From Arthrobacter globiformis NBRC 12137 (GTDB lineage: Bacteria > Actinomycetota > Actinomycetes > Actinomycetales > Micrococcaceae): 63,402 nucleotides of DNA. The stretch lies in contig NZ_BAEG01000110.1 of NCBI RefSeq assembly GCF_000238915.1, positions 1 to 63,402 on the forward strand. The letters run 5' to 3'. Below are positions 60,678 through 63,402 of the stretch, in pieces; positions within the stretch are counted from its first letter, which is position 1, and each line of letters starts with the position of its first letter. The notes beneath the pieces are model-generated. The model searched no databases and was not told the origin of the DNA. It was given only the letters and a program-made list of their open reading frames with translations. A program made the position numbers and the translations under genes.

Positions 60678-63038
60678 TTAGCGAGCCACTGCAGCGTCAA
60701 GGTCGGCTGCTGCACCAGCCTCCGTCGTCGCGACCCCGCCTGCGTGCGGTTCGAAGCGCACGAACATGGCCTTGAAGCCGGGGGTGTTGGACACGCGGGC
60801 CACGTTTTCCTTGTGGACCAGGGCGTTCGCTTCGGGGAAGTACGCCGCGGCGCAGCCCTTGGCCGTCGGGTAGGCCACCAGGCGGAACTTCTCGGCGCGC
60901 CGGTCCGTGCCCTGGAAGGTGCTCACCACGTCCACAAGGTCGCGGTCCTTGAAGCCCTGCTCGGCCAGGTCCTCCGGGTGCACCAGGATCACGCGGCGGC
61001 CGTCGGAGATGCCCCGGTAGCGGTCATCCAGGCCGTAGAAGGTGGTGTTGTACTGGTCGTGGCTGCGGATGGTCTGCAGCACCAGGTGGCCCTCCGGCGG
61101 CGTCAGGTACTCCAGCGGGCTGACCGTAAAGCGGCCCCGGCCGATGTCCGTCGCGAACGAACGGGTGTCCCGCGGCGGGTTGGGCAGCACGAAGCCGTTC
61201 CTGGTCCGGACCCTGGCGTTGAAGTCCTCAAAGCCCGGCAGGACCCGGGAGATGTGGTCGCGGACCACGTCGTAGTCCTCGGCCATGGCCTTCCAGTCCA
61301 CCGAATGATCCGGCCCGAACGTGGCCTCGGCCATCCGTGCCACGATCACCGGCTCGGCGAGCAGGTGATCGGAGACCGGGGTAAGCCTGCCCTGGGTGGA
61401 GTGGACCACGGACATGGAGTCCTCCACGGACAGGAACTGGGCACCCTTGGGGTGCTTGTCGTCCTTGTCCGTCCGTCCCAGCGTGGGAAGGATCAGCGAG
61501 GTGCGGCCGTGCACAATGTGGGACCGGTTGGGCTTGGTGGAGATATGGACGGTGAGCCCGATCCGCTGCATCCCGGCTTCCAGCGTCTCCGTGTCCGAAC
61601 ACGCCAGCGAGAAGTTTCCGCCCATGGACACGAACACGTCCACCTCGTCGCGTTCAAACGCCTCCATGGACTCCACGGCGTCGTGGCCGTGGTGCCGCGG
61701 CGACTGGATACCGAACTCCTTGTCCAGCGCTTCGAGCAGCCATTCCTTCGGCTTCTCCCAGATGCCCATGGTTCTGTCACCCTGGACGTTGGAGTGTCCG
61801 CGCACCGGGCACGCACCGGCGCCGGGCTTTCCGAAGTTGCCCTGCAGCAGCAGGACGTTGACCATCTCCTTGATGGTGTCCACCGAGTGCGGCTGCTGGG
61901 TAACGCCGAGCGCCCAGCAGAAGATGCTGGCCTTGGATGCAACCAGCATCCCGGCCACATCCTCGATCTGCTGCCGGGTCAGGCCCGTGGCCTTCTCCGT
62001 CTCTTCCCAGTCCAGTTCCCGGCGGGCTTCGGCGTACGCGTCGAAGCCGTCGGTCTGCGCGTCAATGAAGGAACGGTCGACGACGGTCCCCGGGTTTCGC
62101 TCTTCGGCCTGCAGCAGCAGGTGGCCGAGGGCCTGGAACAATGCGAGGTCGCCGCCCACCTTGATCTGCAGGTATTCGTCGGCCAGCGGCGTGCCGCCGC
62201 CCACCACGCCCGAGAGCGTCTGCGGGTCGCGGAAGTTGAACAGGCCGGCCTCGGGCAGCGGGTTGACCGCCACCACCTTGCCGCCTTTGTCCTTGCACTC
62301 CTTCAGCGCGGACAGCATGCGGGGGTGGTTCGTGCCCGGGTTCTGCCCCACCACGAAGATCAGCTCGGCATCGTGGATGTCATCCAGCGATACCGTGCCC
62401 TTGCCGATGCCGATGGTCGGGTTCAGCGCAGAACCGGAGGACTCGTGGCACATGTTGGAGCAGTCCGGCAGGTTGTTGGTGCCCAGCGAGCGGGCGAACA
62501 GCTGGTACATGAACGCTGTCTCGTTGGCCGTGCGCCCGGATGTGTAGAAGACGCAGCGGTCGGGCGTGCTGGCGCGGATGTGCTCGCCGATCAGTTCGAA
62601 CGCATCCGCCCAGGAGATCGGCGAGTAGTGCGTCTCCCCTTCCCGGATGACCACCGGTTCGCTGAGCCTGCCCTGGTTGCCCAGCCAGTACTCGGTCTTT
62701 TCGGACAGCTCGGCGATGGAATGCTTCGCCCAGAACTCAGCCCCCACGGTCCGCAGGGTGTTCTCCTCGGCAACAGCTTTGGCGCCGTTCTCGCAGAACT
62801 CGGCGGCCTTGCGCTTCTTGTCCGACTCCGGCCACGCACAACCCGGGCAGTCAAAACCGCCGCGCTGGTTGAGCCGCAGCAGCGACTGCGCCGTGCGGGT
62901 CACGCCGGCCTGCGCCACCGCACGTTCCAGCGCCACCATCACGGCCTTGACGCCGGCCGCTTCGGTCTTCGGCTTATGGACTTCGAGCTCGTCCTCGTTA
63001 ATGTCCGCGACGGGGGCGGGCTGCTTCCCGAACTTCAT
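60678..63038 (-). CDS. Molybdopterin oxidoreductase, FdhF/YdeP family (formate dehydrogenase alpha-like)
   Basis: A 786-residue bis-MGD enzyme of the YdeP-type branch. FDCPGCAWPESDKKRKAAEFC is the N-terminal cysteine region. FYTSGRTANETAFMYQLFAR and CSNMCHESSGSALNPTIGIG are molybdopterin-domain motifs. The C-terminal MoCo-dinucleotide domain has TIRSHDQYNTTFYGLDDRYR. No Sec codon is involved. Members are annotated as formate dehydrogenases, but activity is proven for few. The neighbouring MBL-fold gene is often part of thiol-dependent formaldehyde removal in actinobacteria, which makes formate. ATG 63038 has AGGAAG upstream. Confidence 0.87.
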   Translation of the reverse strand: MKFGKQPAPVADINEDELEVHKPKTEAAGVKAVMVALERAVAQAGVTRTAQSLLRLNQRGGFDCPGCAWPESDKKRKAAEFCENGAKAVAEENTLRTVGAEFWAKHSIAELSEKTEYWLGNQGRLSEPVVIREGETHYSPISWADAFELIGEHIRASTPDRCVFYTSGRTANETAFMYQLFARSLGTNNLPDCSNMCHESSGSALNPTIGIGKGTVSLDDIHDAELIFVVGQNPGTNHPRMLSALKECKDKGGKVVAVNPLPEAGLFNFRDPQTLSGVVGGGTPLADEYLQIKVGGDLALFQALGHLLLQAEERNPGTVVDRSFIDAQTDGFDAYAEARRELDWEETEKATGLTRQQIEDVAGMLVASKASIFCWALGVTQQPHSVDTIKEMVNVLLLQGNFGKPGAGACPVRGHSNVQGDRTMGIWEKPKEWLLEALDKEFGIQSPRHHGHDAVESMEAFERDEVDVFVSMGGNFSLACSDTETLEAGMQRIGLTVHISTKPNRSHIVHGRTSLILPTLGRTDKDDKHPKGAQFLSVEDSMSVVHSTQGRLTPVSDHLLAEPVIVARMAEATFGPDHSVDWKAMAEDYDVVRDHISRVLPGFEDFNARVRTRNGFVLPNPPRDTRSFATDIGRGRFTVSPLEYLTPPEGHLVLQTIRSHDQYNTTFYGLDDRYRGISDGRRVILVHPEDLAEQGFKDRDLVDVVSTFQGTDRRAEKFRLVAYPTAKGCAAAYFPEANALVHKENVARVSNTPGFKAMFVRFEPHAGGVATTEAGAAADLDAAVAR

Positions 63039-63086
63039 TGTTCCAACTTCCTAACCGCTGTTTTCGTGCCTGTTCTGATCGCCACT

Positions 63087-63116
63087 AAGGCGCGCCAGGC
63101 ATTCCCGGCGCGCCTT
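63087..63116 (-). terminator. Hairpin between the MBL-fold and molybdoenzyme genes
   Basis: AAGGCGCGCC (63087-63096) pairs with GGCGCGCCTT (63107-63116), 26 bases past the MBL-fold stop on the minus strand. Confidence 0.65.
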
Positions 63117-63141
63117 GCGTGTGGCGATCTTGTCTTTCTTC

Positions 63142-63402
63142 TTACTGTGCCACTTTGGCGAGGGTTTCGCGTTCGGCGGCGATGGTGGTGTTGTCCCCGT
63201 GCCCGGTCCGAACGACCGTGTCCGCGGGGAGGGGGAGGAGGCGTTCGCGGATGGAGGCCAGGATGGTGGGGTAGTCACTGTAGGACCGGCCGGTCGCGCC
63301 GGGTCCGCCGTTGAACAGGGTGTCCCCGGTGAACACGGTGTTCCCGGCCTCGAGGTGGAAGCAGGTGGACCCGGGTGAGTGGCCCGGGGTGTGGATCGCT
63401 TT
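63142..63402 (-). CDS. MBL-fold metallo-hydrolase, C-terminal part (cut by window edge)
   Basis: The last 86 residues of a metallo-beta-lactamase-fold protein. IHTPGHSPGSTCFHLEAG carries a metal-binding histidine, FTGDTLFNGGPGATGRSYSD the bridging aspartate, and VRTGHGDNTTI the last histidine. It is glyoxalase II-like. In actinobacteria such a gene commonly follows S-(hydroxymethyl)mycothiol dehydrogenase, which would lie beyond the window; with the molybdoenzyme it suggests a formaldehyde/formate module. That context is inference. Confidence 0.85.
   Translation of the reverse strand, partial: KAIHTPGHSPGSTCFHLEAGNTVFTGDTLFNGGPGATGRSYSDYPTILASIRERLLPLPADTVVRTGHGDNTTIAAERETLAKVAQ

Noticed and set aside
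60744..63314. An 856-codon plus-strand frame opposite the molybdoenzyme gene.
   Set aside because: Its product is Arg/His/Gly/Val-rich with no domain, while the minus strand encodes a complete FdhF-family protein with all motifs; high GC keeps the antisense frame open.

Overview
The window is a high-GC actinobacterial chromosome or large-plasmid segment. Dense GTG/TTG starts, strong AGGAGG ribosome binding sites and the family make-up suggest a soil Micrococcaceae (Arthrobacter / Paenarthrobacter / Pseudarthrobacter type); the genus is inference. Nearly everything is catabolic: transporters, oxidoreductases, decarboxylases, CoA-ester enzymes and local regulators in short blocks that face different ways. 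Scars lie between blocks: two IS5-type transposase remnants, a CsbD remnant, an SDR fragment, duplicated intergenic DNA and a nonsense-mutated aldehyde dehydrogenase. No rRNA, tRNA, CRISPR or phage genes were seen.

Layout. 0.4-5.1 kb: a tandem-duplicated IclR regulator divergent from an MHS transporter, a 2-hydroxyacid dehydrogenase and an RraA-type aldolase. 5.2-11.9 kb: an acid-sugar block with a GntR/UTRA regulator, a RuBisCO-like protein that keeps the catalytic lysines, a DUF1537 kinase, a zinc dehydrogenase and a KdgT-type permease. 12.1-13.4 kb: short units, each holding one small membrane-protein gene, separated by 26-bp dif-like sites. 13.6-18.5 kb: a tartrate block (LysR, tartrate dehydrogenase, glycerate kinase, 2HCT transporter). 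19.1-25.6 kb: MarR, a PLP decarboxylase, a flavoprotein hydroxylase and, after the last dif-like site, an aromatic-acid transporter. 26.3-35.2 kb: an aromatic block (FMN reductase, TfdB-like hydroxylase, FAH-family hydrolase, CMD protein, cupin, alpha/beta hydrolase, NodB-fold hydrolase, IclR). 36.4-42.9 kb: ThDP enzyme, SDR, malic enzyme, MHS transporter, GntR. 43.3-57.9 kb: a two-strand route through glutaryl-CoA plus pntAB. 58.5-63.4 kb: a CocE-type esterase, an FdhF/YdeP-type molybdoenzyme and the end of an MBL-fold hydrolase.

How the genes fit together. The 43-55 kb genes make a coherent chain: 2-oxo acid decarboxylation (ThDP enzyme), semialdehyde oxidation, CoA transfer (CaiB family), glutaryl-CoA dehydrogenase, enoyl-CoA hydratase/3-hydroxyacyl-CoA dehydrogenase and thiolase, ending in acetyl-CoA. 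Malic enzyme and transhydrogenase would supply NADPH for the flavin hydroxylases. The step normally done by the gabD-like dehydrogenase is interrupted by an in-frame TAG, so another aldehyde dehydrogenase may stand in.

The most unusual signal is a series of five 26-bp sites, all in one orientation, at 12338, 12905, 13400, 18670 and 23713. On the minus strand they read GCCGATAAT, four variable bases, then ATTCCGTCAACC or a close variant. This matches the architecture of the actinobacterial Xer/dif site as I remember it. They bracket single small genes and whole catabolic blocks, which recalls the Xer-site-bounded (pdif) modules of Acinetobacter plasmids. I know of no such description for an actinobacterial catabolic island.
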